In this document: piece after piece, positions 40,850 through 53,697 of the stretch | Position numbering within the stretch: position 1 is the first letter of the stretch | How the letters are laid out: each line of letters begins with the position of its first letter | DNA from: Protopterus annectens | Lineage: Eukaryota; Chordata; Ceratodontiformes; Protopteridae | DNA: 64,000 bases | Assembly: GCF_019279795.1 (NCBI RefSeq) | Contig: NC_056738.1 | Span: forward strand, 479,334,844 to 479,398,843 | Reading direction: 5' to 3' | The notes under the pieces: model-generated | What the model was told of the DNA's origin: nothing | Seen by the model: only the letters and a program-made list of their open reading frames with translations | The model's database searches: none | Made by a program: the position numbers and the translations under genes

Positions 40850-42507
40850 GTAGATGTCTTAGATGTGCTCTCCAAGTCAAACAACACTACATCCTCTGGT
40901 CCCCGTAACATCCTAGGATGCTTCTTAAAATATCCTGAATCAAGATCTGTCAGGTCCACTGGCGTCAGACTTTAATCACAGCCTCCAGACAGGCTTTGTG
41001 CCATGCAAACTGAGGAAAATTACAGTCATCCCTCTGCTCAAGGGCAGTCCATCAATGGATCCTGGGAACTACAGACCCATAAGTCTAACTAGCCTCATAT
41101 GCAAAACCATGGAAATAATTATCCTGGATATGATTAATAACATAGTAAGCCTTCAGACATTGGATCCAATGCAGTTTGGTTTCATCAAAGGCAGATCAAG
41201 CCTACTCTAATTGATGGACTTCTTTGAAAAGGTCACCAAGGCAATGAACGAGAACAAAACAGTGCATAATGTTTACCTTGACCTGGCTAAGGCATCTGAT
41301 ACAATACCCCACTCAAGCACTGTAAACAAACACAAAGAATTAAGCATAAACACTTATGTTACACGTTGGATAGCCAGCTGACTCCCACATAGAACCCCAG
41401 GAAGTTAGAATAGGAGAGGCCATCTCCACACAGAGGCCAGTCATTAGTGGAGTCCCTCAGGTTTCTGTGCTGTGTCCACTCCTCTTTGGCATTTACTTCT
41501 CAGAAGTCAAAGTCAGTGTCAAGAGACTGCTTTGTTGGCCAAGTTTGCAGACAACTGCAAACTTGGAGCAGTCACAGAATCCCCCCAAGCCACTAACACA
41601 CTACAGGAAGGACCAACACAGATTAATGGCGGGTGCCAAAGTCATGGCTTAAAACTCAAAGTCAAGAAATGCATAATAATACTCTTGGGAAACTTAGCCA
41701 CCATAGGAAATCATCTCATTGATAACACCTCCCTAAGAGTGGAAGCAGTAGTAAGGTATTTAGGGACTCGTGTAGATAACATGGCTTTCAACAAAAACAT
41801 GTCTAAGGTACTAAACAAATTATTCTATGTTGCTCAACCTAGAGAAAGGGCATATCATCTAGGTCCAAGCAGGGCACTGCTCTTCTGTACTTGGCCCTCT
41901 TTGAACCCATCATTGAAAAAAATACCCTTTTTGGTAGATACCTAACCAGGCACATGCAGCAACTGGAACATCCACAGAGGCTCCTCACAAAAAGAATACA
42001 GGGCCTAAACAACATGTCCTATCAGATTGCCCCACAGCCCTATCTCTATACTCTGTTTCTTAAAGACTGTTGAGAAGCATACAAGGAATCCTTGTATCCC
42101 ACCCTGATTGACCTTTTGCACACCTGCAAAACCAACAGCATCAAAACTACTTGATCTAGGGATGTAATCTTTGCCTGAGATATAAACAGGATATGTTGGA
42201 GGGACAGGTGTTTTTCTTACAGAATTCTACTACTCAGGAACAATCTTCCCATCCATGTGAAACAGAATTTTTTCCTAACCCTATTCAAGCATAGCCTGGA
42301 CCACTGGATGGGAAATCAGAAATTCACCCTAGTCTATTATGTCATTAATGAACATAGGTAGCCTATAAATTGTATCCTAGCTAACATATACCCCTTAAAA
42401 TAACCTCTAATGCACAAAAACTTGCAGGACACATTTGGAATACATGACTAGGCTTATAAGGGCCCCAGTGGTTGTTAACCTAGTATACATCTATGAACCT
42501 ATGTCAG
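40850..42507 (+). mobile_element. CR1 LINE, 5'-truncated, in the proposed TIGD3 intron
   Basis: It starts within ORF2 just before the PDGIPG motif and runs through DPGNYRPISLTSLIC (41060), LDPMQFGFIKGRSSLL (41160), LDLAKASDTIPHS (about 41280) and a degraded FADDCKLG (FADNCKLG, 41555). RYLGTRVDN (41755) and the C-terminal domain follow, and it ends with the 3' hairpin and CTATGAACCTATG tail. Frameshifts and stops are numerous. It is older than the copies at 4811 and 49215. Confidence 0.88.
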
Positions 42508-45500
42508 ATGTAGCAGCAATTTTCTGTGGTAACTGCTTAACTAGCTATGATAAGAGAAAGAAAGCCAGAATAATAAGCAATGACATACAGCCAGTCCTCT
42601 AGAAATAAGGTTGAATTTCAGCTGGAAATCTGAGTTGGAAAAAAGGCCTGCAACAGAAAAAACCTGACCACAGACAGAACAGTTAAGTGAATGACGGGAG
42701 AGATTAAACATTTCAGTTCATTACAATCTATTGGAGACAGAATTTATTAACAAACACTGAGCACTGTGATGTAAACCCCTGATGTCATTGTAAAACCAGT
42801 TACTGATCTAAAAACTAAATGGTGAAAAAGAAAGAGAAAGAATTGCATCAAGCAATGACTTATCAAAGAAGGTTAAGAATACAGTATGATGTAGCCTTCT
42901 CTGCAGATGGTCCACTCCAAGTGTCCTAAAAGCCACAAATTATAATTTGCAAAAGTCAACCATTCACCTCTGGGGACAAATGAGGGGAGGAGCAACACAA
43001 GGTAAGCATCCACAGTGGAACTCCCAATAACACCAATTGTAACCTATATAATGTTAAAAGAAATACTATATTGACCAGTTATGTTTATCTTAAGTTACTA
43101 CAGTGAAATTAATAAGAGTCAGCACTCAGACAAACAAAAAAAAAAAAAAAAAAAACCTGTAGGCAAGCCAAACAACTGAATTACTGGAGCTTAAAATAAT
43201 ACTGTTCTGTATAAACTCATAACATATTCATTAATAACCCATCAAATGAGATGATAATTAGCAACTTATAACCTTGCCATAACCAGCTGTAGCATACTGT
43301 TGTTTAGTAATAGCTATATTTCTGCGGGTTTCAGAGAGGGAGGTCTGAAGTATTGGAGATCATGTAAGGAACATAGATAGTAGTGGATAAAATCTCTCCA
43401 TGCATGGTCATTGTTTAGAGTCAATAAATGGACAATTTATGTTTTTGTGTATGCGGGGAGGGGGTGCTGTGTTTAGTTCAGGGAGCATACTGTCAAGAAC
43501 ATTGGTAAGAGAGTGTCTGCATTATTATTTCATACATTTTCTAATGGTGCATAAAAATACAGCTATGTTTTCTTATTAAGTTGCAAAAAAATGTAATTCA
43601 CACTGCATGGACTGACTACATTACATTTTATTAAAACACAAAATAAATATTCTGTGCAACATAATTACAGTAATGTAAAGAATAGTCACTCAGTAACACC
43701 AACAACAGAATTAAGAACAAACAGGAAACATTACATATGTGACATGATGGCAAACCAGACAAAATAAAAGCAGCATCTCATTTGACAAGCTCAGTACAGT
43801 AATCACTGCCTGTGATAAACATTTCTTTGTTGGTAAAGTGGACATGACTCTCTCACTAATATAATCACTAGTTTCAATAATGCTTATCAAAAATGCAGCA
43901 TGACATGTGGACATCAAAGTCAGAATGGCCCAATGACATTAGAGCTGCATTTTTACGCCACCTGGACTATATACAATATACCAGGGTCAGTGCTGTGGAT
44001 TCAGATATGTACAAGTTTATAAGATTTACTACAGCAGGTACAGCTGAAATGTGGAACTCAGATGATATTATTTATCATTTTCCTAGTCATATTTCCTGCC
44101 TGAGGTTTACATAATTTCCCTTACATCTAAAAGTTGGAGACTGCTAGCAGGGATGAGCACCTAAGGTGCACACTACACGCAATTATGTGGTGAAGGAGTT
44201 TCTACAATACAACCACAAAGCACTGTTTGACAATCTTCGGTTTTCAGAACCTAGTCCGCTACAAAAGGAATTTATTAGTAGAATGGCTAAATTCTTACCC
44301 ATTTCATACGAAAATGTTCAGAGTGGCTGACATAATAATTTAGTGAGTTAAAAATGGCAATGTGCTTATGACCCAGTACATACCTTTACAGTGGTTGCTG
44401 TGGCTAGTCTGTCTCTCTTCCAGCTGCAAGGATGGACAGACAATGACTAAGAAACAGCAAAGGTGAGTGTAATGTGTGAATGACTTCTCATAAGAGACAA
44501 GGACCTGTTTACTATTATCACAAACAACCAGACACTTAACATGCATTTTTTCTTTGCAAGGAAAACTCAGGCTCTTGGTTACCTCAAACATATTTTATCC
44601 ATCAGCTGGCATAGAGGACTAAGGCTGTAAACTGTTAATGAGCTACTTCTTGTGGTACAGGGTTAGATTCCCTCAGTCTTCATTTGCTTACAGTGTTACA
44701 TTTAGACAGTTAATTAACCACACAGTGCTTTAGGGCAGTTAGGAATTTAGGCTAGAATCCTCCTAAAAGGTCTCCTGAATTGCATATCCAGTAACTACCT
44801 ACGAACCTATTTAAAAGGAATCAATACAAAATGATAACCATTTAGACTAGTAAGAAGACAGAAGGGACAAAGGAGAGAGTGGCTGATAGTATTGATGCCA
44901 GGAGCTGGATTTCAAACTTCTACAATTACGTTGATCTTCTCATACAAATGCACTATCACTGCTGAACTTTTTCTTCACTTGGCTTGGTACTGTACCTGTA
45001 TATGGGAAGCGATGACCTAGTTAGGGAGCTCATAACTACCAATGGCTTCTCTAAGCCTTCAAATGATCAGACACTGCTTTTTTGATTTTTTCACTGTCTC
45101 TCTTTCCCCATTTCTAAGTTGTCATGTTTACTTTTGTACACTTTGAAGGGACTGCTTAAGCAAGAAGAGTAAACTTTATTTTTCTTTTGTTATTTTTGAT
45201 TAGAATGGTTGTAAAATAAGCACCCACTACTGTGGGTTACAAGGAAGGACAGAACAGATTCATAGGGTAGATTGTTTTAAAATTAACGATTCTAAAAATT
45301 CAGCAGCTATTTAGGAAGATCAAACACTACTTCCGCAGCACAACAACAAAAGCCCAGCTCAATACAGAACTGTACTTACTCCAATACAAAATGCCATGAC
45401 CAAACAAAGGGAATCACACCAGTGCAAAGAAACTGCAAAAGGAGTGAGGTAACATGGGATACCACAGGACAGTAACAAAAACAGTAAAGAGCTGGACACT

Positions 45501-45734
45501 GGAAAATGCATAAAGAATGAGTTACGGTGTAGGGAAGTACACAAATAAGCACAAAGACATAAGGGCAGGGCAGCATAAGGATGGTAAACAGAAAAGTAAC
45601 CTAAGCAGGAAAAAGTAGGTGCAGGTGAAAAGGAAGATGTGAAAAACCAAAGAAGGGAAGCAAGATGCAACAGCTCCGCAGCACAAAGTGATGAACCATG
45701 CTCATGTCCCAGATGGCACATGGTCACTTAGCAT
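42508..45734. other. Intronic DNA, one weak SINE-like relic
   Basis: No gene is seen. 44604-44810 has a B-box-like GGTTAGATTCCC and ends CCTACGAACCTATTT, so it may be an old SINE carrying the CR1-type tail. 43135-43156 is an A-run. The rest is featureless. Confidence 0.4.
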
Positions 45735-46850
45735 AGAATCATAGTTTACTGGGCTATTGACCTGGAGGTCATTTCAAGCCTAGCAAATTCATCCCAATGT
45801 ATGCAGGACTGCATTTAATAATGACTGCCCATGTCCAGGAGGGATGTGGGTACTATCCCCGATAAGTATTTTTGATGCCCCATCCACTCATCCAGGTTCC
45901 TCTTGAACAGTGTCATATAGGTGCACTGCTTCACATGAATTTGCAGCCTCTTCCAAATATGCAGCAGTTACTAGGAAACAGATCTGTCCGTCCAGCATGT
46001 CCTATTTAAATTGCAGGCCATATTTAGGCCCCTGGAATGGGTAGCTCTAGTCCCGTTTGATTTGTGGATATGCAGCACGTTCATTAGGTTTGGGTCTGAG
46101 ATTTCTCTGTAAGCCAGGCATAAGTCTACCCTAAGAAGTCGACACGATACAGACTATAGTGACAGGGACTTTAGTCGGTCTGTGTATGCACGTGCTGGTG
46201 TCCCTTGATCTTCTTTGTTAGAAACCTGTGAAGTCTCTCCAGTTGTTGCAGGTGCTTTGTATGGTACATGCCGAATAGGGCATTATACTCAATTATGGGC
46301 AGGATTAGTGCCGAGTATAGAGGGGGTTATAAGGATGGCCGCTGTGGTACAGTGGTTAGCATTGCCGCTCCACAGCAAAAGGTTCTCCGGTTCGGTCCTC
46401 AGCTGGGGTGCCTTCTGTGCAGAGTCTGCATGTCCTCCCTGTGGTCATGTGGGTTTCCTCCGGGTGCTCCGGTTTCCTCCCACATCCCAAAGACATGCTG
46501 TAGGCGGACTGGACACGCTAAATTGGCCCTAGATGTGAGTGTGTGTGTATGTGTGCCTTCTGTGGAAGGTTGGAAACCGGGCTGGCAACTCGACACCGTA
46601 AAACTCCACTGCCAATCATAAGTGGACAAGTGATCCGCTGTGGCGACCCCTAACCGGGAAAAGCTGAAAAAAGAAGAAGATAGAGGGGGTTATAACCTCC
46701 TTTGCTCTCAAGGCGATGCCTTTACTAATGACATAGGTTATGCAGAAAGGCTTCCTTACTACAGTAGACACATGGAGGTCAAAGTTAAGGTTGCAGCCTA
46801 CTTGTCATCCCAGATCCTTTACCATTTAATGAGTACTTAGGATATTGTTG
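45735..46850 (-). mobile_element. CR1-related LINE 3' end, split by a SINE
   Basis: On the minus strand, from about 46850, the sequence follows the RT thumb (SLIRPIIEYNALFGMY-like, about 46300). It continues to the C-terminal domain (NRTCWTDRS, about 46000; LFKRNLDEWMGHQKYL, about 45890) and TSLLDMG near the stop. It then ends ATGATTCTATG-like at 45735. The tail differs from the other copies (TTCTATG in place of AACCTATG), so this is another CR1 subfamily. Decayed. Confidence 0.75.
46333..46680 (+). repeat. tRNA-type SINE, full copy with perfect 15-bp target duplication
   Basis: A box TGGTACAGTGGTTAGC, B box CGGTTCGGTCCTCAG, the body motif GGGTGCTCCGGTTTCCTCCC, and the end CTGTGGCGACCCCTAACCGG followed by AAAAAAGAAGAAGA. 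TAGAGGGGGTTATAA flanks it exactly at 46318-46332 and 46681-46695. It inserted into the CR1 3' region. Confidence 0.92.
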
Positions 46851-49214
46851 TTCATCTGATAGTGTGAACTTGATTGTTACAGAAGATGGGTTGGAATGAG
46901 TGGTTCATGCTGGTTTATCTCTCCCGGTAGGAGAGTGGTGGCCTGGTCCACTAAATGCAGACACCTGCAAGAGTGTGGCAAGTATGGAATGCAATATATT
47001 AGTGATGGGGTGATAACCATGGTAGCAGATCAAAGAACTACAGAAGCAAATGCAGACATCGCAGCCAAGAAGGGGGTGGAAATACAGGAACATAAAAAAA
47101 AATTCCAACAGAAGATGACAGCAATACCCCTAGCACTCAGCTCCCACCTGTAAATTAAACAAATGGGCTCATGAGTGGGCAGATCTCCTCCCCAGTCACA
47201 GCATAGACTCATCCATGTTTTCATGGTTAGAGCCAGTTTATGGTCATGTGAGGGTGTGGACTACAAGAAATACAAAAAAAAATGAAAGGTAGTAGGATAA
47301 GGTTTTACAGAACAGGTTGGAGGAAAAGAGAAGATGAGGTGCGTAGGGTGTGGAGCAGGGGGTTGGTTCAAAAACTCTGGTGTGGATGGCCTGAACAAGA
47401 ATACAAGAGATGTAGAGGAAAATATGGGACCTTTAAAAAGTAGAAGGTTGTCTAGTCATAGAAGTGGCACAGAAGAGGGGAGAGCAGACGTACAACTAAG
47501 AAGACTGGGTTGGGAAGGCTAAGAGCAGGGAAGGCAAAAGAAAACAGAACACGATCAGAAATCACAGCAGTACAGACAAAAAATACAATGGACATAATAG
47601 AACAGGGAAGCAGTGTGACAGATAACAGGCAGGACATAAGTAAGTAAGAGAAGGCAGAACAAGGTAGAGTAATCAAGATAAAGTTGTCAGGCAGCAGAGA
47701 ATCATGGTAAATGTGCAAGGAAAAGGATGTTATGAGAAAAAAGTGAGGCAAGATCAGAGGTAGAATGATAAAAAGCAAAAGCAAAGGGACTGCATGGTGG
47801 AAAGAGACAGAAAGGAAAGAAGCGTTTAGCTTGAAGGGAGACTGAATTGGGAATGACTAGTCTGGAAGGGGACAGGAGAGGAAAAGAAACAGGGTAGCAA
47901 GCATGCATAGCATAGGAGGGCAAGAAGGAATAAATATAGATGTTAGTTGTGGGTGAAACTACTTATAATGTTAGGTATGGAGGGAGAAGAGGAAAGGAAA
48001 AGCTTAGAAAAACACAAAATGATCTTGAGCCTTACCTTGCCAGGGAAGGATCACCAGTGACTATGATGGATACAAAGGGAGATGAATGGCCTCATACAGT
48101 GGTAACCATGGAAACTAATGACCTAGCAGAAGAGACTGGAATAATGCATGCACTTCTGGAGGCCTTATGTGGAAAGACAGGTCACAGCGCTGGAAAGCTT
48201 ACAGAGGATGGCAAGGGGAACACAAGGTGTAACATATGAGGAAAGCAAAGGAAGCAAGAAGAAAGCACTAAAAGAAAAATGTGACAGAAATCACACTAGA
48301 AAAAAAGTACATGACAAGGAAAATGGCACATGCCCACAATTTCAAAATACTACAGTTTAATCCAGGTAAAACAAAACGCTTTTTTTTTCAGAAACAAACT
48401 AGCAATGTAGAGTGTTCATTCGGCCAGGAACAGAATGAAAGAAGGTGGAAGAGCTGTTTTATGGGCTAGCAGCAAAACCTGACATGCAAAACAGTCACTG
48501 CCACCTTATTTATGGTGTACTGCATTATATGAATGCACCAACTAATATGCCTTGGACAACAGTAGCAGCAAAGTCCCATCTTGGGTTCGGCTGTAAATAT
48601 AATTTTTAATGACTGATAAGGTATGGACTGAAGACCAGGTGACCACTTTATACATGTCCTGATGAGCCCACTTTGAAGAAGCCTGCTGCTGAAGTAGTAC
48701 CACTCACATCAAACATGATCTGATATGACCTGATAAATGCCTTGCCTGCAGGATCACAGCAAAAAGCAATGCAACTGCTAACAATTTAGAAAAAGTTAAT
48801 TTTTACTCTGCCAGGTCTAACTTAACTGAAACAAAGGAACCAATGAAAAGTGTTAAGATATCACCTATCCATGTAGAACCAAAGTTACTTCTGGAAGCCT
48901 GATAATGGAGAAGTGCCTCTACTCTGAAAATAAGGGAATAAAGGAGGCAACTGAAGGTTGTTTAAGTGCTGTGTCAGACATGACTTAGGGCACAAAGAAA
49001 AGATTAGTAATCAAAGGAAATATCACTGTCAACAACAATAAAAAGTTCTAAGCATGTGAAGGCTTGCAGTTCAGTAACTCTTCAGAAGCACTTCTTTTAG
49101 GAGTAAAACCAAAAAGCAAAATAAAAATGGAAAACATAGTTTAAGGGAGGTGAATGAGATGCATCAAAATGAGCATCAGACAAAAATTTTAACATAAAAT
49201 AAATAAAAACAAAA
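46851..49214. other. Intronic DNA, purine-rich, possible old LINE relic
   Basis: 47280-48480 is purine-rich on the plus strand. MHFWRPYVERQVTALESLQR at about 48148 resembles the WSPY...LERVQRR stretch near the end of LINE reverse transcriptases, but it is isolated. No gene is supported. Confidence 0.35.
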
Positions 49215-50795
49215 AAATGCACTGAACCCACAGATATTGCTAACATTCTGGCTGACAGGTTCAGTGCAAATTTCTCCCCTCCTTCACCCCCAAAAGAAGA
49301 AATACTTACCCCAGCTGAATGTAATCTCCCTGTCATCTCAGATGTCCGAGTGAGAACCGCCCTAAACAAAGCAAAAAACACAGCATCAATGGGACCTGAC
49401 GGTATCCTGGGGTGCGTGTTAAGTGAACTCCAAGAGGAGCTAAACCCACACATAAAAATGCTATTTAACCTTAGCCTTACTTTGGGATATGTACCTGAAC
49501 ACTGGCGTACAGCAACAGTGGTCCCACTCCACAAGGGGGGTGCCTCTACAGACCCTGGAAACTACCGCCCCATAAGCTTAACTAGCCTGGTCTGCAAAGC
49601 TATGGAAATAATCATTATGGAACTCATAAACAGAGACATAGGGGACCTACAGACACTTGACCCCACCCAGTTCGGCTTTGTAAAGGGCAAATCCTGCCTT
49701 TTAAACCTGGTTGACTTTTTCGAAACAGTCACTAGAGCCATTGATGAGGGCAAAGCAGTCCATACAGCATACCTGGACTTGGCTAAGGCCTTCGACACAA
49801 TACCCCACTCAGGCATCATAGATAAGCTAAACAGCTTAAAAGTAAACCCTTATGTCACTAGATGGGTTGCAAACTGGCTAAAGGACAGAACCCATAAAGT
49901 TAAAATCGCTGGAGCAATATCAGACTCAAAGCCAGTCACAAGTGGTGTCCCACAGGGATCTGTCCTGGGACCCCTCTTGTTCGGCATTTATTTCTCAGAT
50001 GTAAAAGCAAACATGGGAGGGCTGTGGCTGACAAAGTTCGCAGATGACTGCAAACTAGGCGCCATAGTCGATACACCAGCAGACACACACATCCTACAAA
50101 AAGGCCTCACTGAAACGGACAACTGGTGCCGTAGTCACGGCCTTAAACTAAATGCCAAAAAATGTATAGTCATCCCTTTTGGAAAAAACAAAGTACCCAC
50201 AAATTATCACATAGACAGCAACCCACTCTGTACAGAAAAAGTAATCAGAGACCTAGGGACCCAAGTAGACAGCGACCTCTCATTTGACACCCACGTTGCC
50301 AAAGTGGTTAGAAAAACATTCTACCTTGCACACCTTATCGTGAAGGGATTCACATCCAGATCCAAGGATGTCATTGTACCCCTATATTCCTCCCTCATCA
50401 GACCCATGATTGAGTACAATGCCCCATTTAGTATGTACCTCACCCGGCATTTGCAACAGCTGGAGAGACCACAAAAGTACCTCACCAAAAGGATCAAGGG
50501 TCTCCAACATATGTCTTATTCTCACAGAAGAAAACTAGTCAGGATACACCACGAGACACCTTCTTCAATGAAAAGTCTTTATTCGATAAATAAAGTGAAC
50601 AGGGGCACAGTAAACTAATTCTATTATATAAGGGGACCTTCATTGTGTCACTACTAGACAGAGGCACAGTATTCTAGATTTATTCTGTACATTTTTGTAC
50701 AATTTCATGGGGTGGCAAAAGCCACATCACTATGGCTAGGCTTACAAATGCCCCAGGGCAGATAGCCTAGTACTATACTATGAAACTATGAAACA
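49215..50795 (+). mobile_element. CR1 LINE, 5'-truncated young copy
   Basis: It begins at CACTGAACCCACAGATATTG in the RT N-terminal region and ends with the GGCTAGGCTT hairpin (50731) and an ACTATGAAACTATG tail. It is closely similar to 9895-11676. The segment between about 50520 and 50620 is rearranged: the C-terminal domain is deleted and replaced by about 100 bp of unrelated sequence. Confidence 0.9.
49350..50618 (+). pseudogene. CR1 reverse transcriptase, long open part of ORF2
   Basis: An uninterrupted 422-residue frame spans the RT core: GPDGILGCVL, NYRPISLTSLVC, YLDLAKAFDTIPHSG, GVPQGSVLGPLLF and the catalytic KFADDCKLG. It then covers the thumb (DLGTQVDSDLSFDTH) and RPMIEYNAPFSMYL. 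The last 35 residues are foreign because of the rearrangement. It lacks the endonuclease, so it is a dead copy despite the open frame. It is the cleanest RT template in the window. Confidence 0.88.
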
Positions 50796-50830
50796 TGCAT
50801 TTTAAGCCCTATTTTGGAATATTAAAACAG

Positions 50831-50971
50831 GGAGGGAGGTTGGCATAATGGTTAAGGTGTTTACCTTATGAACACCAGGTTCAGGGTTTGATTCTCACAT
50901 GGGGTAATTGGCTAGGCTTAAAATGGCCTACAAGGGCAGTTAGCCTAATACGAACTTATGAACCTATGAAC
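50831..50971 (+). repeat. SINE with tRNA-like head and CR1-derived tail
   Basis: The head has TGGCATAATGGTTAAGGTG (A box) and GTTCAGGGTTTGATTCTC (B box). From about 50906 the rest matches the CR1 3' UTR: GGCTAGGCTTAAAATGGCC, GCAGTTAGCCTAATACG, then ATGAACCTATGAAC. Total length is about 140 bp. Confidence 0.85.
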
Positions 50972-53560
50972 AAAAAGGCCTGATATGAAGTATGAAAATA
51001 GCTTAACAGTCACATTGGAAGATAGCATAAAAGTCCAAGAAAGACATTCTAGGAATGCAGGACAGTACACTTTACAAGACAATTAAAAACTAGCAAGCTA
51101 GGAGTGCAAAACAATGCACTTTAGAAGATGAATCAAAACTAATAATGCAATGACAACACTCCTGGGATTACACAAGAACCCCAACTTTTCCATTAAAACT
51201 GGAAAAATATCTTAGTGTCAGTATCCTCATTTCTTGCAACATTTGCAATAAATTATGAAACAGCACAATCTGAAATCAAAACAGTAAAATATAAACTGTG
51301 AGGGGTTGACAATACTACTGGTTTTCCCCTACAATAAGCAATAGATAAAAGATAAGTAGACTTTGGATGGAAGAAAAAAAAAACATGTTTGTCTTGGCTA
51401 CAGGAAGCAAACAGAAATAAATTAGCTTTACTCAGAATTGCTTTTACCTGAGCTCTTTGCACTAGACGAAATGGGGGAACAGCATGCAAGTGCACTCCTT
51501 CAGAGTTTCAGCATAATTCTTCATGCCACTCTGTCAGGAAGAAAAGAGGAATGCTTACAGGGAAAAATAACTCAACTTTCTGTAACTTTTAAAAGAATCT
51601 CTAGATATTGTTGCATTTGTGATCCAAATTAATATTTTGAGCTAAAAAGTCTGCTAACAAATTTTGTCCACAAAAGATGGGCTACTGTCAGCCAAGAATT
51701 CAAAGACAAGACCAGATCCCATAATCTCTTGGCTGTACTGCAGACCTATTAAGAATGAGTTCTCCCCTTCATATGGTTACTTGCTACATGACAGCACTGA
51801 AGTCTGCAACTACTTAGATAATTCCTTAATGCAGACAATCCTTGAGTTCCTCTCTCATATGTTTATGTACCACATGATGTCATTAAAGTCTACAACTAAC
51901 TGCATAATCCCCTTGTGTAGGGAGTTCTTTAGTGCCTTAATGGACACCTCTCATAGTCATCACAACTCTCATACTGATGTACAGGGTATGCTGAGCAGCA
52001 AATCTTTGGCTTTGGAATGGCCAGTCTTCCAGAACTGCTCTCCAGACCACACACAATGAAGCTACTTTCAAAACGAGGGTTGGAAAAGGACACAAATGCA
52101 TCTGTAATCAGTCACCTTTGAAGACAAATCTTTTAGCAATGAAGAAATCAAAGGAAGGTTCTTGTTTTGAGAATCGCTTAAGAATTCAATAAGAAGAACT
52201 GAAGTTTTCTCATACAAAATATGACATTTTGAATCATCTGAATAGTGGCATAGACATGATCCACGGTTCAGTAAAAATAACCTTGGATACAAGATGAGCC
52301 AATTAAGCAGTGAAGTGAAACAGTGATCAAATCTCAAGTCTTCCTTTACTTCAAGGAAAAAAGAACTTTCCCAAACTGTGATCAATAAGGCTCCTAGACA
52401 AGCAAGACATTTGATTTTCGTTGTTAACGGTGTATGTCAGAAATGGAGAAAAAGAATTACACAAGAAAATAAGCTGACCCACCTACTGTGCATGAATTAG
52501 GCAATAAACCTGACATGTAAATGTCTTGATTCCTTGAAACTGCTATGACAGGAACTAGACATTTAAAACAATCTGGAAGCAATGGCTAGACCAAAGAAGA
52601 GCAAAGAGAAATGAAAATGCTCCTGATAAAAAAGAAACCAGAGATACTTTCTGTGATGGTTGCCAACAGTTAGATGAAATTAACCATCCACCATATGTAA
52701 AGTCACAAGCACAAGTAAAGGAAATGGGGTCTGGAAGGCCAACATCATTCATTTTCACTTCTTAGAAGTTTATTTAGTACACAGAATTTTAAAATTGGTC
52801 TTCACTGACCTAATTACTGTGGCACACGAAAGACTTTGGCATATTAACCTGGTCTTTTGTAAGGTCAGTGTATCTTTTTAGTGCTTCATCATGCTGTATC
52901 TTCTGCAACATAACTTTAGACCTGAACCAATCAACTCTGGAAGTAGCAGACCGTAAGTTGTGGGCCAGCAGTCTTTGAATGTAGCAGAACTTTAGTCCTG
53001 GACCAAATAACTCTGAATGTAATCCTCATGTGAGAAAAATGGTTTGAAATGAATTCATTAATATAACATAATTTTAGGACAAAAGCTAAATATCATGTTA
53101 TTAAAATTTTCTACCAGTTCTCTCAGAACTCAGCTGCTGTTCCTTCTAGTCTCCAGAGTCCAGGCTGGTGGAATAAAAGTCACTACAGGGAAATAACATA
53201 CAAAAATCATCCAGATGGACTTTGTTAGTTATCAGAAAAAATAATTTTCTGGAAGGTCTTTACTAGTTATCAGACAAAAACAAGGTGAAAGGAATTTTAT
53301 TCTTGAGCACAGTTCCACTAGCTACAGATGATGTATATCCTGTCCTAAAAGATATGCAGCTGTAAGATTGACCCCAGAGTAGTTCTCCTTCCCCAAGTTT
53401 TTCTTTTTTCTTTAAAAAGGCACTCTTTTTAGATATAGTCCTTTATTTTGTCTATGTCTGGAAATGTTAACAGATTTAACTTTTTGTTCATTAACTGATA
53501 AATGGACAACCTTAAGCAAACTGCATCCTAAAAAAAATTGTAAAGTTAAATTTTTTTAAA
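50972..53560. other. No supported feature
   Basis: Intron-like DNA without recognisable genes or repeats. Confidence 0.5.
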
Positions 53561-53567
53561 CACACAC

Positions 53568-53635
<68 letters not shown>

Positions 53636-53642
53636 TACATAT

Positions 53643-53697
<55 letters not shown>
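53561..53697. repeat. (CA)n/(TA)n microsatellite
   Basis: CA run, two long TA runs and a CA island between them. Confidence 0.95.

Noticed and set aside
46268-46621. 117-residue open frame
   Set aside because: It is an accidental frame through a SINE inserted in a CR1 fragment.
48148-48360. LINE reverse transcriptase end (WSPY...LERVQRR-like)
   Set aside because: Only one short isolated resemblance; noted in the region entry but not called as an element.
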